From Massilia mucilaginosa (GTDB taxonomy: Bacteria > Pseudomonadota > Gammaproteobacteria > Burkholderiales > Burkholderiaceae_D): a stretch of 64,000 bases of DNA. Positions 35,364 to 44,191 of the stretch are shown here, one piece after another. Within the stretch, counting starts at the first letter, position 1; every line of letters starts with the position of its first letter. The stretch spans positions 1 to 64,000 of the forward strand of contig NZ_WHJH01000014.1 in NCBI RefSeq assembly GCF_011682145.1, given 5' to 3'. A program made the translations under genes and the position numbers. The notes beneath the pieces were generated by a model, which was given only the letters and a program-made list of their open reading frames with translations, made no database searches and was not told where the DNA came from.

Positions 35364-35648
35364 ATGAGTGCCAGGGACTTTTTTGTTGTCGATGAAGAGC
35401 GGGATGCGCATGCGCGCGAGGCATATGCACCATGGAAAGCGGCAGCCGGCAATGAGGCGGCTGAGCCGAGTGCGGCGCAAGGCAAGGGATTGACCTGCGC
35501 CGACCAGTTCGGCAAAGAACACACCATGCTCCAGTTCCTGGTGAAGCATATTTCGCCGTTCCTCATCATCGCCCTGCTAGTGACGGTGGTGGTGGCCACC
35601 GGCGACAGCGCAAGTCTGAGCGACATTCCCGCGCCGTGCAGAGGGTGA
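35364..35648 (+). CDS. Hypothetical small membrane protein
   Basis: A 94-residue candidate. GGGAG lies 8 nt before the ATG, which favours translation. The N-terminal half is polar and Ala/Glu-rich; the C-terminal half holds one hydrophobic segment (about residues 60-82, FLIIALLVTVVVATG). No family is recognised, and coding statistics are not decisive. It may be an orphan gene or a chance frame. Confidence 0.35.
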   Translation: MSARDFFVVDEERDAHAREAYAPWKAAAGNEAAEPSAAQGKGLTCADQFGKEHTMLQFLVKHISPFLIIALLVTVVVATGDSASLSDIPAPCRG

Positions 35649-35702
35649 CGAACCGTCGTCGGGATACTGACTACAAGCTGGCAATCCCGGCAAATGCGTT
35701 GG

Positions 35703-36341
35703 TCATAACTGATAAGTCTTGCGCACCTCGTCAATGAGCAAATTGCGCGAGCTGCGCTCTTTTTCATGGGGCGCGAACTGGCCGCTGGCGGTATCTAACA
35801 GGTCCACCGCCAGGGTCAGGCACACCCGGTCGCGGGTCGACAGCGCTTGTTCCACCGGTTTTCCGATGATCTCGCGGATGATCATCGTGGCCAGCTCCTT
35901 CGAGGCGATATCTTCCGGCAGCCCGGTTTTGGTACACACGCCATAGGTGCCTTCGAGGAAGTGACGCCACTCCTCGACCAGGTGCTGTTCCAGCCCCGCG
36001 CCCAGCTTGGGATTGTCGGTGCACAGACCGGCCGCTTTGAGCTGCGTCAGGCGCGCGCGGTAGCGCTCCGCGAAGACGCGGAAGGCATCGCCTTCGCCGC
36101 CCAGCGATTGCAGCAGTCCGATCCACGAGGCATAGCCCTTGGCGTAGTAGACGAGCTGCTTGTGTTCCTGGTGCGCGCCGAAGAAGGAGTCGCAGTTCAC
36201 GTCAACGCGCAGCCGGTACGACGCCTGCGGCATCATCGCGCGCTGCTGCAGTGCCGCCAGTTCGTCCGGGTCGATGCCGGAAACCGCCAGCAGCTGTTCT
36301 TCGGTGAAGTAGAAATCGCTCAGGTATCGGATCAGGTCCAT
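35703..36341 (-). CDS. DUF6058-like protein
   Basis: A 212-residue cytoplasmic protein. The pattern 'DLIRYLSDFYFTEEQLLAVSGID', 'MMPQASYRLRVDVNCDSFFG' and 'YYAKGYASWIGLLQSL' matches what I remember of DUF6058, a family labelled as natural-product-biosynthesis-associated. No biosynthetic genes are nearby. It has four Cys, with Cys-x-Lys-Thr-Gly and Asn-Cys-Asp contexts, but no classic metal motif. It is divergent from the ArsR-like regulator 75 bp away, which suggests a regulator-target pair. Confidence 0.6.
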   Translation of the reverse strand: MDLIRYLSDFYFTEEQLLAVSGIDPDELAALQQRAMMPQASYRLRVDVNCDSFFGAHQEHKQLVYYAKGYASWIGLLQSLGGEGDAFRVFAERYRARLTQLKAAGLCTDNPKLGAGLEQHLVEEWRHFLEGTYGVCTKTGLPEDIASKELATMIIREIIGKPVEQALSTRDRVCLTLAVDLLDTASGQFAPHEKERSSRNLLIDEVRKTYQL

Positions 36342-36416
36342 GGCCGCTCTCTCGTTGGTCGATTTGGCCTACTATACAAGCTTGTGCGCCCTGCACGGTT
36401 CGGCTACCATCGAACC

Positions 36417-37094
36417 ATGAAAGACGGACCCAATATTATCGGCATCGCCGCCCTGATCGGCGATCACGCGCGCGCGGAAGTGCTGACCGCGCTCATGTCG
36501 GGCATGGCGCTCACCGCCACCGAGCTGGCCGAGATCGCCGGCGTTACCAAGCAGACCATCAGCGCGCACCTGGCCAAACTGGTCGACGCCGGACTGCTCG
36601 CGGTGGAAGCGCAGGGCCGCCACCGTTACTTTCGCCTGGCCGACGACGATGTGGCGCAACTGCTCGAATCGCTGATGAATGTCGCTTTCCGCACCGGCGC
36701 CTTGCGGCTGCGTTCGAGCCCGCGCGAACCGGCCCTGCGCAAGGCGCGCGTGTGCTACGACCATCTGGCCGGCGAACTTGGGGTGCTGCTCTACGAGCGC
36801 CTGCTGGCACGCGGCGCCTTCGCTCCCGATGCGGCCGGCCTGCGCCTCACCGAGGCCGGCAGCGCCATCGTCGGCGCGCTCGGCGTCGACCTGGCGGCAG
36901 CAAGCGGCACGCGGCGCGCCTTTTGCCGCACCTGCCTTGACTGGAGCGAGCGCCGGCATCACCTGGCCGGTACCCTGGGCGACGCGCTGCTGGCGCGCTT
37001 TGAGGAACTGGGCTGGGCCAGGCGCTCGCTCGATTCACGCGTGGTGGCGTTCAGCGATGCCGGCGAACGGGCCTTGCGCGCCTGGGTGGACTAG
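36417..37094 (+). CDS. ArsR-like winged-helix transcriptional regulator
   Basis: A 225-residue regulator. Residues 5-95 form an ArsR-type winged helix ('ALIGDHARAEVLTALMSGMALTATELAEIAGVTKQTISAHLAKLVDAGLLAVEAQGRHRYFRL'). The C-terminal half is an additional domain with a 'CRTCLDWSERRHHLAG' segment seen in the larger ArsR-like regulators. The CxxC there could bind metal or sense redox state. The ATG at 36417 opens the HTH correctly. It overlaps the convergent pabBC gene by 4 bp at its 3' end. Confidence 0.8.
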   Translation: MKDGPNIIGIAALIGDHARAEVLTALMSGMALTATELAEIAGVTKQTISAHLAKLVDAGLLAVEAQGRHRYFRLADDDVAQLLESLMNVAFRTGALRLRSSPREPALRKARVCYDHLAGELGVLLYERLLARGAFAPDAAGLRLTEAGSAIVGALGVDLAAASGTRRAFCRTCLDWSERRHHLAGTLGDALLARFEELGWARRSLDSRVVAFSDAGERALRAWVD

Positions 37095-38914
37095 GCCAGC
37101 ACCGCCAGCATCGGTCCGCGCAGGGCGTTACAGATCATCAGGCCGGTGGCGCGTTCGAACATCGCGCGCGTGACGATGGTTTCTTCGGCATCCCACTGCG
37201 GATCGGCCAGCACCAGCGCGCGCATGATCCCGGGCAGCAGGCCGCAGGCCAGGGCGGGCGTGCGCCAGCGGCCGTCGACCCGCACGAACACATTGCTGCG
37301 GCCTCCTTCGGTCAGTTCGCCACGCTCGTTAAAGAACAGCTCGTCGAATGCGCCCTGCGCCTCGGCCGCGCGCCAGGCGGCGTCGTAGCGCGTGCGGATG
37401 CTGGTTTTGTGGCGCAGGAAGAGGTCGTCGGCGCGCATTGCGTCTGGCGCGAGCAGCACGCGCACCGGCTGCGTCAGCGCCGCCAGCGCGCCGCTTTGCA
37501 CGCTCAAGGCGCCGGACGGGCCGATGGCGAGCCGCATGCGCGATGCCACGCCGGGCGCCAGCGCGGCGCAGGCGGCGTCCAGCGCCGCATGGGCGGCCGC
37601 TTCATCGAACGGGAAGCCGAAATAGCGCGCCGATTGCGCCATGCGCGCCAGGTGCCGCTCGCGCTGACGGCAGCCATCGTCGCGCGTGGCGTGCAGGGTT
37701 TCGAAGACTTCGAACTGGTTTTGCAGGCCGGTGAGAAAGCGCGCCTTGAGCTGGCACTCGGCGTATTCGTCGGCGCAATCGCTGTCGTAGACGATGCCGG
37801 CGCCCACGCCCATTTCGCCGCGCCGCGTGCCGGCGTGTTCGGGCTGCAGCGCCAGGGTGCGGATCGGCACCGACAGGCAAAAGTCGCCGATCGCCGCAGG
37901 CGCGGCGGGCGGCTCGAACCAGCCGATGGCGCCGGTGTAGACGCCGCGCGCGGCAGGTTCGAGCTCGCGGATGATTTCCATCGCGCGCCGCTTGGGTGCG
38001 CCGGTGATCGAGCCGCACGGGTACAGCGCGGCAAAAATGTCGGCCAGCGTGGCGTCCGGGCGCAGGCGGGCGCGCACGCTCGACGTCATCTGCAGCACGC
38101 TGGCAAAGCGCTGCACGTCGAACAGCGCCGGCACCGCGACGCTGCCGGTGACGGCGACTCGTCCGAGGTCGTTGCGCAGCAGGTCGACGATCATCAGGTT
38201 TTCGGCGCGGTTCTTGGGGTCGGCCGCGAGCGCGCTGGCGCGGCGCGCGTTCTCAAGCTCGTCGTCGCACGCGGGGGCGGTGCCTTTCATCGGGCGCGCC
38301 AGCAGTTCGCCGCCTTGATGGCGCACGAACAGTTCGGGCGAGAGCGACAGCACGGCGCCGCCGCCGGGCATCGCGATCAGGGCGCCGTAAGGCACCGGCT
38401 GGCGCGCGCGCAGGCGGGCGTACAGCGCCTGGGGCGAACCGAAGGCGTCGAAGTGCAGGCGGTAGGTGTAGTTGACCTGGTAGGTGTCGCCGGCGGCGAT
38501 GTAGTCGTGGATGCGCGCCAGGGCATCGCCAAAGGCCTGCTGGTCGACGTTGGCGCGCACCTTGGCGATGCCGGCCGGGCCATCGTGCGCGGCCGTTTGC
38601 GCATCCAGCCAGACGGCCACCTCGCCGCACGAGAGGCGGGTGCAGGTAGCGAACAGCAGCACCTGCGCCAGTGGGCTGTCGATGGCGTGCGTATCGATGC
38701 CGAGCAGGTGCCCGCCCAGTTCATAACCGAGCACCGCCACCGCGTGCAGGCCGCGCGCAAGCGCTTCCTGGAGCTGCGCCAGCAGGTCCGGCCAGTCATC
38801 GGCATGGTCGCAGCGCAGGGTGCCCGCGTGGCCCGTGTACAGGCGTGAACCGGCTTGTGGCGCGGCGCCGCCGGTGGCGTCGTCGAGCAGGGCAAAGCAG
38901 TCCGCGCTGTTCAT
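37091..38914 (-). CDS. pabBC: Aminodeoxychorismate synthase component I fused to 4-amino-4-deoxychorismate lyase
   Basis: A bifunctional folate-pathway enzyme of 607 residues. Residues ~1-370 form PabB: 'GDTYQVNYTYRLHF', 'MKGTAP', 'NRAENLMIVDLLRNDLGRVA' and 'YPCGSITGAPKRRAMEII' are chorismate-binding signatures. Residues ~400-607 form a class IV aminotransferase-fold PabC: 'VFETLHA', 'FLRHKTSIRTRYD' with the PLP Lys, and 'NERGELTEGGRSNVFV'. It converts chorismate to 4-aminobenzoate with glutamine amidotransferase PabA, which is not in the window. It lies 14 bp downstream of slmA in the same direction. Confidence 0.92.
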   Translation of the reverse strand: MNSADCFALLDDATGGAAPQAGSRLYTGHAGTLRCDHADDWPDLLAQLQEALARGLHAVAVLGYELGGHLLGIDTHAIDSPLAQVLLFATCTRLSCGEVAVWLDAQTAAHDGPAGIAKVRANVDQQAFGDALARIHDYIAAGDTYQVNYTYRLHFDAFGSPQALYARLRARQPVPYGALIAMPGGGAVLSLSPELFVRHQGGELLARPMKGTAPACDDELENARRASALAADPKNRAENLMIVDLLRNDLGRVAVTGSVAVPALFDVQRFASVLQMTSSVRARLRPDATLADIFAALYPCGSITGAPKRRAMEIIRELEPAARGVYTGAIGWFEPPAAPAAIGDFCLSVPIRTLALQPEHAGTRRGEMGVGAGIVYDSDCADEYAECQLKARFLTGLQNQFEVFETLHATRDDGCRQRERHLARMAQSARYFGFPFDEAAAHAALDAACAALAPGVASRMRLAIGPSGALSVQSGALAALTQPVRVLLAPDAMRADDLFLRHKTSIRTRYDAAWRAAEAQGAFDELFFNERGELTEGGRSNVFVRVDGRWRTPALACGLLPGIMRALVLADPQWDAEETIVTRAMFERATGLMICNALRGPMLAVLA

Positions 38915-38928
38915 CGGTGTAAAGACGG

Positions 38929-39507
38929 TCAGGCCGCCAGCAGCAGGGAGATCTGCAGGGCCGTGCCCTCGGCCGGATTGTGGCGGAAGCCGCTCTTGGC
39001 GTAGCGGTGCCAGCGTCCGACCACGTAGGCGACCAGCAGGCTGGCGCGCGCGGCGACATCGGCTTCCTGGCCGTGGCCCTGGGTGACGGCCAGGCGCAGC
39101 GACTGTTTGCAGGCCAGTTCGACCTTGTCGTAGAACTGGTTCATGCGCAGTTGCAGGCGTTCGTCTTCGTTGACCAGGGCGTCGCCGATCAGCACCCGCG
39201 TCATGCCGGGATTGTTGGCGGCGAAGCCGAGCAGCATCTGCAACACGGCGTGGGCCTGGTCGATGCCGCCCTGTTCCTTTTCGGCGATCTGGTTAATCAG
39301 GCCGAAGACGCTCGATTCGATGAATTCGATCAGGCCTTCGAACATCTGCGCCTTGCTGGCGAAGTGGCGGTACAGCGCCGCTTCGGATACGTCCAGCCGT
39401 GCTGCCAGTGCCGCCGTGGTGATTTTCTCGCCTTTGGGCTGCTCCAGCATGGAGGCCAGAGCCTGGAGGATTTGCAGCTTGCGCTGGCCCGGCTTGGTGC
39501 TTGCCAT
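38929..39507 (-). CDS. slmA: Nucleoid occlusion factor SlmA (TetR fold)
   Basis: A 192-residue DNA-binding inhibitor of FtsZ assembly over the nucleoid. It has the TetR-type HTH ('KITTAALAARLDVSEAALYRHFASKAQMFEGLIEF') and the SlmA-specific middle and end ('GMTRVLIGDALVNEDERLQ', 'NPAEGTALQISLLL'). It is the central gene of the minus-strand series HAD nucleotidase - slmA - pabBC, with gaps of 28 and 14 bp, so co-transcription is likely. Confidence 0.9.
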   Translation of the reverse strand: MASTKPGQRKLQILQALASMLEQPKGEKITTAALAARLDVSEAALYRHFASKAQMFEGLIEFIESSVFGLINQIAEKEQGGIDQAHAVLQMLLGFAANNPGMTRVLIGDALVNEDERLQLRMNQFYDKVELACKQSLRLAVTQGHGQEADVAARASLLVAYVVGRWHRYAKSGFRHNPAEGTALQISLLLAA

Positions 39508-39535
39508 GTGTTCTCGATGAGGTGGGTTGTCGTTG

Positions 39536-40264
39536 TCAGCGCAGCCGATTCATGCATCTCGGCAACTGAAGCACGGATTTTACTTTGACATCGACGTAAG
39601 CGGGGCGTTTTAACTTTTTTGGCAACGGCGCAACACCGATGGGGTCCGCCGTGCGCAGATATTGGGTGACCCATGCGGTACGCATACCCACCTGTTTGGC
39701 GGTGCGCAGGTTGGCCAGGGTGTCTTCGACCAGGATGCAGCGCTGCGCGGACACGCCGTGCTTGCGCAGCAGGCGGCGCAGCATCAGCTTGGACGGCTTG
39801 GGCCGCAGCTGGCCGTGCACGTGCATGTTTTCGATGGCGATGTGGTGGCTGAAGTGGCGCCGCAATCCCAGGTGGCGCATGACGTCGGTCGAATAGCGCG
39901 TCGGCGCGTTGGTCAGCAGGATTTTCCGGCCCGGCAGGCGCTTGAGCAGGCGCGCCAGGCCGCGTTCGTAGCGGATCATGTCTTCGAGCCGTTCGATGTT
40001 ATGCGTCTCGTGCAGGAAGTCGGCGGCGCTGACCTTGTGGTGCTTGATCATCCCGAGCAGGGTGGCGCCGTAGCGTTTCCAGTACGTGAGGCGGGCGGCG
40101 TTGACCACGTCCGCGCTGGCGGGCGTGACGCCGTCGCCCAGCACGCGCGCGATGTACACGTTCATGTTGGCCGTGATGGTGGGAAAAATCGCGTGCGAAG
40201 CGTTGTGCAGCGTATTGTCGAGATCAAACAACCAGAGCGGGGCGGAGCGGGTAAGATTGGACAC
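39536..40264 (-). CDS. HAD-family pyrimidine 5'-nucleotidase
   Basis: A 242-residue HAD hydrolase that dephosphorylates pyrimidine nucleotides, by family. Motif I is 'WLFDLDNTLHNASHAIFP' near the N-terminus, motif II is 'ILLTNAP', and motif IV is 'CILVEDTLANL'. The likely start is GTG at 40264, ten residues before motif I. The much longer ATG frame from 41134 is antisense to the GumN-like gene and must be rejected. Its 5' end is 48 bp from the divergent GumN-like gene. Confidence 0.85.
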   Translation of the reverse strand: MSNLTRSAPLWLFDLDNTLHNASHAIFPTITANMNVYIARVLGDGVTPASADVVNAARLTYWKRYGATLLGMIKHHKVSAADFLHETHNIERLEDMIRYERGLARLLKRLPGRKILLTNAPTRYSTDVMRHLGLRRHFSHHIAIENMHVHGQLRPKPSKLMLRRLLRKHGVSAQRCILVEDTLANLRTAKQVGMRTAWVTQYLRTADPIGVAPLPKKLKRPAYVDVKVKSVLQLPRCMNRLR

Positions 40265-40312
40265 AAGAGACCTGAATAAAAACGCGGAAGCGAACCAACA
40301 AGGAAAAAACGC

Positions 40313-41203
40313 ATGAGACGTCCAATTATAGTGGTGTTCCTCAGCTTGCTGATGCTGGCCCTGCCGTCGGCCTGGGGCGCCGAGCGCGGCGCGCTGTTCA
40401 AGGTAAGCGGCAGCGGCCACACGATGTACCTGTTCGGCACCATGCATGTGGGCTTGCCCGAGTTCTATCCGCTCGAGCCGCGCATCGCCACGGCCATCCA
40501 GAACGCCTCGGCGCTGGCGCTGGAAGTCGACCTGCTGCAGGACCCGGCCAAGCTCGGCGCGGCGATGCAGGCGCATGCCATGCTGGCGCCCGGCAAGCCC
40601 GGCTTCCAGGATCGCTCGCCGGCGTTTCGCAAGCGCGTCGAGCAAGCCTTGAAAAAGGCGAAAATCGATCCGGCCGCGGTGGCGCGCTTCAAGCCGTGGC
40701 TGGTGGCCACCACCCTGACCCTGGCCGAGTACGCATCCGAGGGTTACCAGGCCGAGCTGGCGGTGGACATCAAGCTGGCCCAGATGGCGCGTGCCGTCAA
40801 GGTGCCGGTGATCGAGCTCGAATCGATCAGCGCCCAGTTCGCCATGTTCGACCGGCTCGGTGTGGAAGAGCAGTGGAAGTTCCTGGAAGAGAGCGTCGAG
40901 ATGATGGAGTCCGGCAAGCAGCGCGCGGAAATGCGCCAGATTGTCGATGCCTGGGGTTCGGCCGACAAGGCGGCGCTCGATGCGGTGGCGGCCAAGGTCG
41001 AGGGCGACACCAGCGTGTCGGGCAAATTCATGCAAAAGGTGCTGTTGGAAGAACGCAACGGACCGCTGGCCGAGAAGCTGGCCGCCTTGCTGGCCAAACA
41101 GGACAAGAGCGTGGCGGCGATCGGCGTGCTGCACCTGGTCGGCAAGAACAGCGTGCCGGCATTGCTGGGCGGAAAAGGGCTGACGGTCGAGCGCGTGTAT
41201 TGA
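40313..41203 (+). CDS. TraB/GumN-family protein
   Basis: A 296-residue exported protein of the TraB/PrgY/GumN family (putative Tiki-like metalloprotease fold). A signal peptide (hydrophobic leader ending WGA-E) is followed by 'MYLFGTMHVGLPEFYPL', containing the conserved G-T-x-H motif. The second half holds a conserved Gln/Glu-rich helical region, and the C-terminal 'GVLHLVGKNSVPALL' repeats the HxxG element. AAGGA lies upstream of the ATG. The physiological role in proteobacteria is not settled. Confidence 0.85.
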   Translation: MRRPIIVVFLSLLMLALPSAWGAERGALFKVSGSGHTMYLFGTMHVGLPEFYPLEPRIATAIQNASALALEVDLLQDPAKLGAAMQAHAMLAPGKPGFQDRSPAFRKRVEQALKKAKIDPAAVARFKPWLVATTLTLAEYASEGYQAELAVDIKLAQMARAVKVPVIELESISAQFAMFDRLGVEEQWKFLEESVEMMESGKQRAEMRQIVDAWGSADKAALDAVAAKVEGDTSVSGKFMQKVLLEERNGPLAEKLAALLAKQDKSVAAIGVLHLVGKNSVPALLGGKGLTVERVY

Positions 41204-41245
41204 CTGTTTGGAAGGGCGTTACAGGGGAGGGTGCTGCTGAAGGAA

Positions 41246-41320
<75 letters not shown>

Positions 41321-41335
41321 GGTATTGATATTTCC

Positions 41336-41355
41336 GTGGCGGCTGATGCCGCCAC
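41336..41355 (-). terminator. Hairpin between argB and tRNA-Thr
   Basis: An 8-bp perfect stem (GTGGCGGC/GCCGCCAC, 4-nt loop) lies 8 bp after the argB stop and 16 bp before the tRNA 5' end on the minus strand. There is no T-tract in that direction. It could end argB transcription weakly or act as a processing site if argB and the tRNA are co-transcribed. Confidence 0.4.
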
Positions 41356-41362
41356 AAAAATT

Positions 41363-42289
41363 TTAGTGCGACCGGATCATAGTGCCAAAAGCCTGTTCGG
41401 TCAAGACTTCGAGCAGCAAAGAGTGCTCGATTCGGCCGTCGATGATGTGAACGGTGTTCACGCCCGACTTGGCGGCGTCCAGCGCCGATGAAATTTTAGG
41501 CAGCATGCCGCCCGAAATGGTGCCATCGGCGAACATTTCGTCGATCTCGCGCGCCGACAGGTCGGTCACCAGGTTGCCTTTTTTGTCTTGCACACCGGCG
41601 ATATTGGTCATCATGATCAGCTTTTCCGCTTTCAGGATTTCCGCAATCTTGCCGGCGACAACGTCGGCGTTGATGTTGTAGGCCTGGCCATCCTGGCCGA
41701 AGCCGATCGGCGAGATGATCGGAATGAAGGCATCGTCCTGCAGCGCCTTGACCACGGCCGGGTTGATGGCGTCGATTTCGCCGACAAAGCCGATGTCGAG
41801 GAACTGGCCCGGGTTTTCCTTGTCGGGCATGGCCATCTTGCGCGCGCGGATCAGGCCGCCGTCTTTGCCGGTCAGGCCGACAGCCTGGCCGCCGTAGTGG
41901 TTAATCAGCATCACGATATCTTGCTGGACTTCGCCGCCGAGGACCCATTCGACCACTTCCATGGTTTCTTCGTCGGTAATGCGCATGCCTTGCACGAAGG
42001 TGCCTTGCTTGCCGATTTTTTTCAGGGCGTTGTCGATCTGCGGACCGCCGCCGTGTACCACGACCGGATTCATGCCGACCAGCTTGAGCAGGATGACGTC
42101 GCGCGCGAAGCCGTGCTTGAGGCGTTCGTCGGTCATCGCATTGCCGCCGTATTTGATGACAATGGTCTTGCCATGGAAATTGCGGATATACGGCAGTGCC
42201 TCGGCCAGGATCTGCGCCTTGATCTGCGGAGAAACCGCGGTCAGGTCGTCTTGATGGTCGGTCTTCAGTGTGGGCAAAGGAGCGGTCAT
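41363..42289 (-). CDS. argB: Acetylglutamate kinase
   Basis: Second step of arginine biosynthesis (N-acetylglutamate plus ATP to N-acetylglutamyl phosphate). Of normal length, 308 residues. The amino-acid-kinase signatures are clear: '[14 protein letters not shown]' at the N-terminus, '[14 protein letters not shown]', '[14 protein letters not shown]' and '[17 protein letters not shown]'. The last includes the arginine-sensitive region of the long family form. It is monocistronic by spacing. The A/T-rich 42300-42400 segment upstream likely contains its promoter. Confidence 0.95.
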   Translation of the reverse strand: MTAPLPTLKTDHQDDLTAVSPQIKAQILAEALPYIRNFHGKTIVIKYGGNAMTDERLKHGFARDVILLKLVGMNPVVVHGGGPQIDNALKKIGKQGTFVQGMRITDEETMEVVEWVLGGEVQQDIVMLINHYGGQAVGLTGKDGGLIRARKMAMPDKENPGQFLDIGFVGEIDAINPAVVKALQDDAFIPIISPIGFGQDGQAYNINADVVAGKIAEILKAEKLIMMTNIAGVQDKKGNLVTDLSAREIDEMFADGTISGGMLPKISSALDAAKSGVNTVHIIDGRIEHSLLLEVLTEQAFGTMIRSH

Positions 42290-42542
42290 GGCGGGTCCGG
42301 AAATGAAATTTTGCGAGATTTTACAGGCAACAGGGAGAAGCTTGTGGGCATTATAGGGCTATCTTGTTGTATTTTCATTTTTGATCCGTTAGGCTGGGCT
42401 TAAATGAATCCCGCCGGCGCCCGAGGTCCCTTTGGCGCCGGCGCGGACAGCGCATCAATTGATCAGGAAACACGTCCATGAATGGCATCGCCCGCATTTG
42501 CCTTTTCCCATTTTGGCTCGGCTCGCCTGACGGCGGCACGCC

Positions 42543-42743
42543 ATGAGTACCTGCAGCCGCTGTGGCGCGCAGTTCGGCTGCGCCATGGCCGATGGCACTG
42601 CCGGGCCGTGCTGGTGCACCGAGCTGCCGCCGGTGGTGGTGGTGCCGGCCGCGGATGGCGCCGCCGCTTGCTGGTGCCCGGCTTGCCTGAAGAAGCACAT
42701 CGATGCGCAAAAAACATCCTCGTCCGACACTGTGGGCGACTGA
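42543..42743 (+). CDS. Cysteine-rich CWC family protein
   Basis: A 66-residue protein with paired metal-type cysteines: 'CSRCGAQFGCAM', 'CWCTELPP' and 'CWCPACLKKH'. The CxC/CxxC pattern and the C-W-C triplets match the small cysteine-rich CWC family, a likely zinc-binding domain. The function is unknown. No neighbour offers a clear context. Confidence 0.75.
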   Translation: MSTCSRCGAQFGCAMADGTAGPCWCTELPPVVVVPAADGAAACWCPACLKKHIDAQKTSSSDTVGD

Positions 42744-42811
42744 GCGGGCGCTCATATCGCATGCACTGCTGGATTGAGAAATTCTCTATCCCCATTGAAC
42801 AGGATTTCCCC

Positions 42812-43300
42812 ATGTACTACGACCTGGCCGCCAGTATCGTCCGTCTGCCGCAAAACAAGTCCGCGATGGACCTGTTAACCCAGCACGAATTTGTGTGGGC
42901 CGAACACGGTGAAGAATTGGCGCAGTGGGCCACCATTGCGAGCAATACTCCCGGCCTGGAACCGGTGAGCGCGGGCATGCGTGGCGGCGAAACCAGATAC
43001 ACCTACAAAGGCAAGAGCGTCAATGTGCCGCTCGAGGAGAGCCGGGACGACAATCTGATTTCGGTCTACACCTTGAGCCAGCTGGTCAAGGACGATGCGG
43101 AACTGCGCATGTGTACCGATACCACTGGCAATAGTGAACAGGCATTTCTTGTGCTGCCACCGGCCCAGTGGCAGCGACTGGAAGACGCGTGCGGCAAGGA
43201 TGCGGTAAGTTTCCGTTTTTTCGCGCTACCGCCAAGTTTGGAGGCGTTTTTCGAGCAAGCTTTTGCTGATGAAAACATGCACAGGTACGATCAAGGCTGA
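42812..43300 (+). CDS. Hypothetical protein, acidic, no known domain
   Basis: A 162-residue soluble protein. AGGA lies about 9 nt before the ATG. The sequence has no signal peptide or membrane segment. It ends in an aromatic-rich stretch ('FRFFALPPSLEAFFEQAF') and contains a Gln/Trp-rich 'PPAQWQRLEDACG' section. I do not recognise a family. It lies at the border between core genes and the accessory region with IS debris and the Rhs locus. Confidence 0.6.
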   Translation: MYYDLAASIVRLPQNKSAMDLLTQHEFVWAEHGEELAQWATIASNTPGLEPVSAGMRGGETRYTYKGKSVNVPLEESRDDNLISVYTLSQLVKDDAELRMCTDTTGNSEQAFLVLPPAQWQRLEDACGKDAVSFRFFALPPSLEAFFEQAFADENMHRYDQG

Positions 43301-43307
43301 GCGGGCG

Positions 43308-43628
43308 TTAGTCTCCTTCCTGCGGAATGGCCGGCGCGGAAACCGGTTCTCTGAACGCCGGGTTGGGTGCGGGTGTGGTTTGCATACCGACCGCTTTTTC
43401 CGTGCTCGCGGTCAGCTTTGCCAGCCCGACATACCCTGTCAGAATTGACCCGACACTGGCCACCAGTGCCGGACTGGACACAAACGCGGTTCCAATATCC
43501 TTCATCCAGCCGCCGATGGTTTTTTTCTCACCAGTTGCGTCTGAATCTGTTGCAGACTGGACAAGATGTTGGTATTGAGTATAGAAAATTGTTGTGCCAG
43601 TTCTGACTGGCTCACTCTTATAGCAAGC
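43308..43628 (-). pseudogene. Truncated, frameshifted gene abutting an IS fragment
   Basis: On the minus strand, two frames join into one plausible protein. The first part ('LAIRVSQSELAQQFSIL', then 'LSSLQQIQTQLV', helical/coiled-coil-like) switches frame at a run of seven T/A bases (43520-43526). It continues as 'TIGGWMKDIGTAFVSS' and 'VASVGSILTGYVGLAKL', including a hydrophobic segment, to a stop at 43308. The 5' portion of the gene is missing where the IS3 fragment begins. The function is unknown. Confidence 0.5.
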
Positions 43629-43846
43629 GCGCTCAAGCTGGCGAACCCAGCGACGTAGCGTTTCCGCGGTACAGCTAATCTAGGCCGATATGGATGTGAT
43701 GGCCGCCCACTGCGACTCGTACTGGCCGCCGGCCTCGTCGACCATGCGCACAGCGCGCTCCATCACTTCCGGGGAATATTTCGATTTCTTCATGGTGGCT
43801 CCGTTTTCTCACATATTGGAGCCTCCTTCAAACCCAGGGCGATTCA
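43629..43846 (-). mobile_element. IS3-family insertion sequence remnant (left end plus part of orfA)
   Basis: The minus-strand left end begins TGAATCGCCCTGGGTTTG at 43846, which resembles the terminal repeat of the IS3 elements whose orfA starts MKKSK(Y/F)[12 protein letters not shown]. orfA begins at ATG 43793. It reads '[20 protein letters not shown]', then '[10 protein letters not shown]', a TAG at 43682-43680, then 'CTAETLRRWVRQLER' in the same frame. It breaks off near 43629. The rest of orfA, all of orfB and the right terminal repeat are absent, so this is a dead fragment. Confidence 0.8.
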
Positions 43847-43951
43847 CATTAAACCTCGATCCCCGTCCTACAATCAGTACGTTTAGTGTTGACCCAGAAC
43901 AGAGGATGAAGTAAAAGCAAATATTGTCCTGCAACTAATTTACAGTGAAAC

Positions 43952-44191
43952 ATGAAAATCCTTGTCACCGGCTTACTGTTTGGTTTTGCCGCCGCTTCCG
44001 CCTCCGCACAGATAGTCATCTTTGACTATGTCGCCTTCGTCAACACAACGGCCTACTTTTACGATGGTTTAGAGACGCGAGTACCTGGCGTTCGTGTAGA
44101 TGGTTCAACCATCAGCACTGGTGGCGAGCGCTCGCCTGTCCAGCAAGCCAACCGCATCATCCGAATCGATTGTGCGGCGGTGACTCCATGA
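43952..44191 (+). CDS. Small exported protein of the Rhs locus
   Basis: A 79-residue protein with a clear signal peptide (MKILVTGLLFGFAAASASA-Q) and a short mature part with one Cys. Its stop overlaps the ATG of the DUF1795 gene by 4 bp (ATGA), so the two are translationally coupled. No known family. Whether it belongs functionally to the Rhs effector module or is an ancestral neighbour is unknown. Confidence 0.65.
   Translation: MKILVTGLLFGFAAASASAQIVIFDYVAFVNTTAYFYDGLETRVPGVRVDGSTISTGGERSPVQQANRIIRIDCAAVTP

Noticed and set aside
35649-35702. Search for a terminator between the small membrane protein and DUF6058
   Set aside because: No stem longer than a few bases and no T-tract were found.
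40265-41134. Minus-strand N-terminal extension of the HAD nucleotidase to 41134
   Set aside because: This part is antisense to the GumN-like gene. HAD motif I lies ten residues after the GTG at 40264, so no extension is needed.
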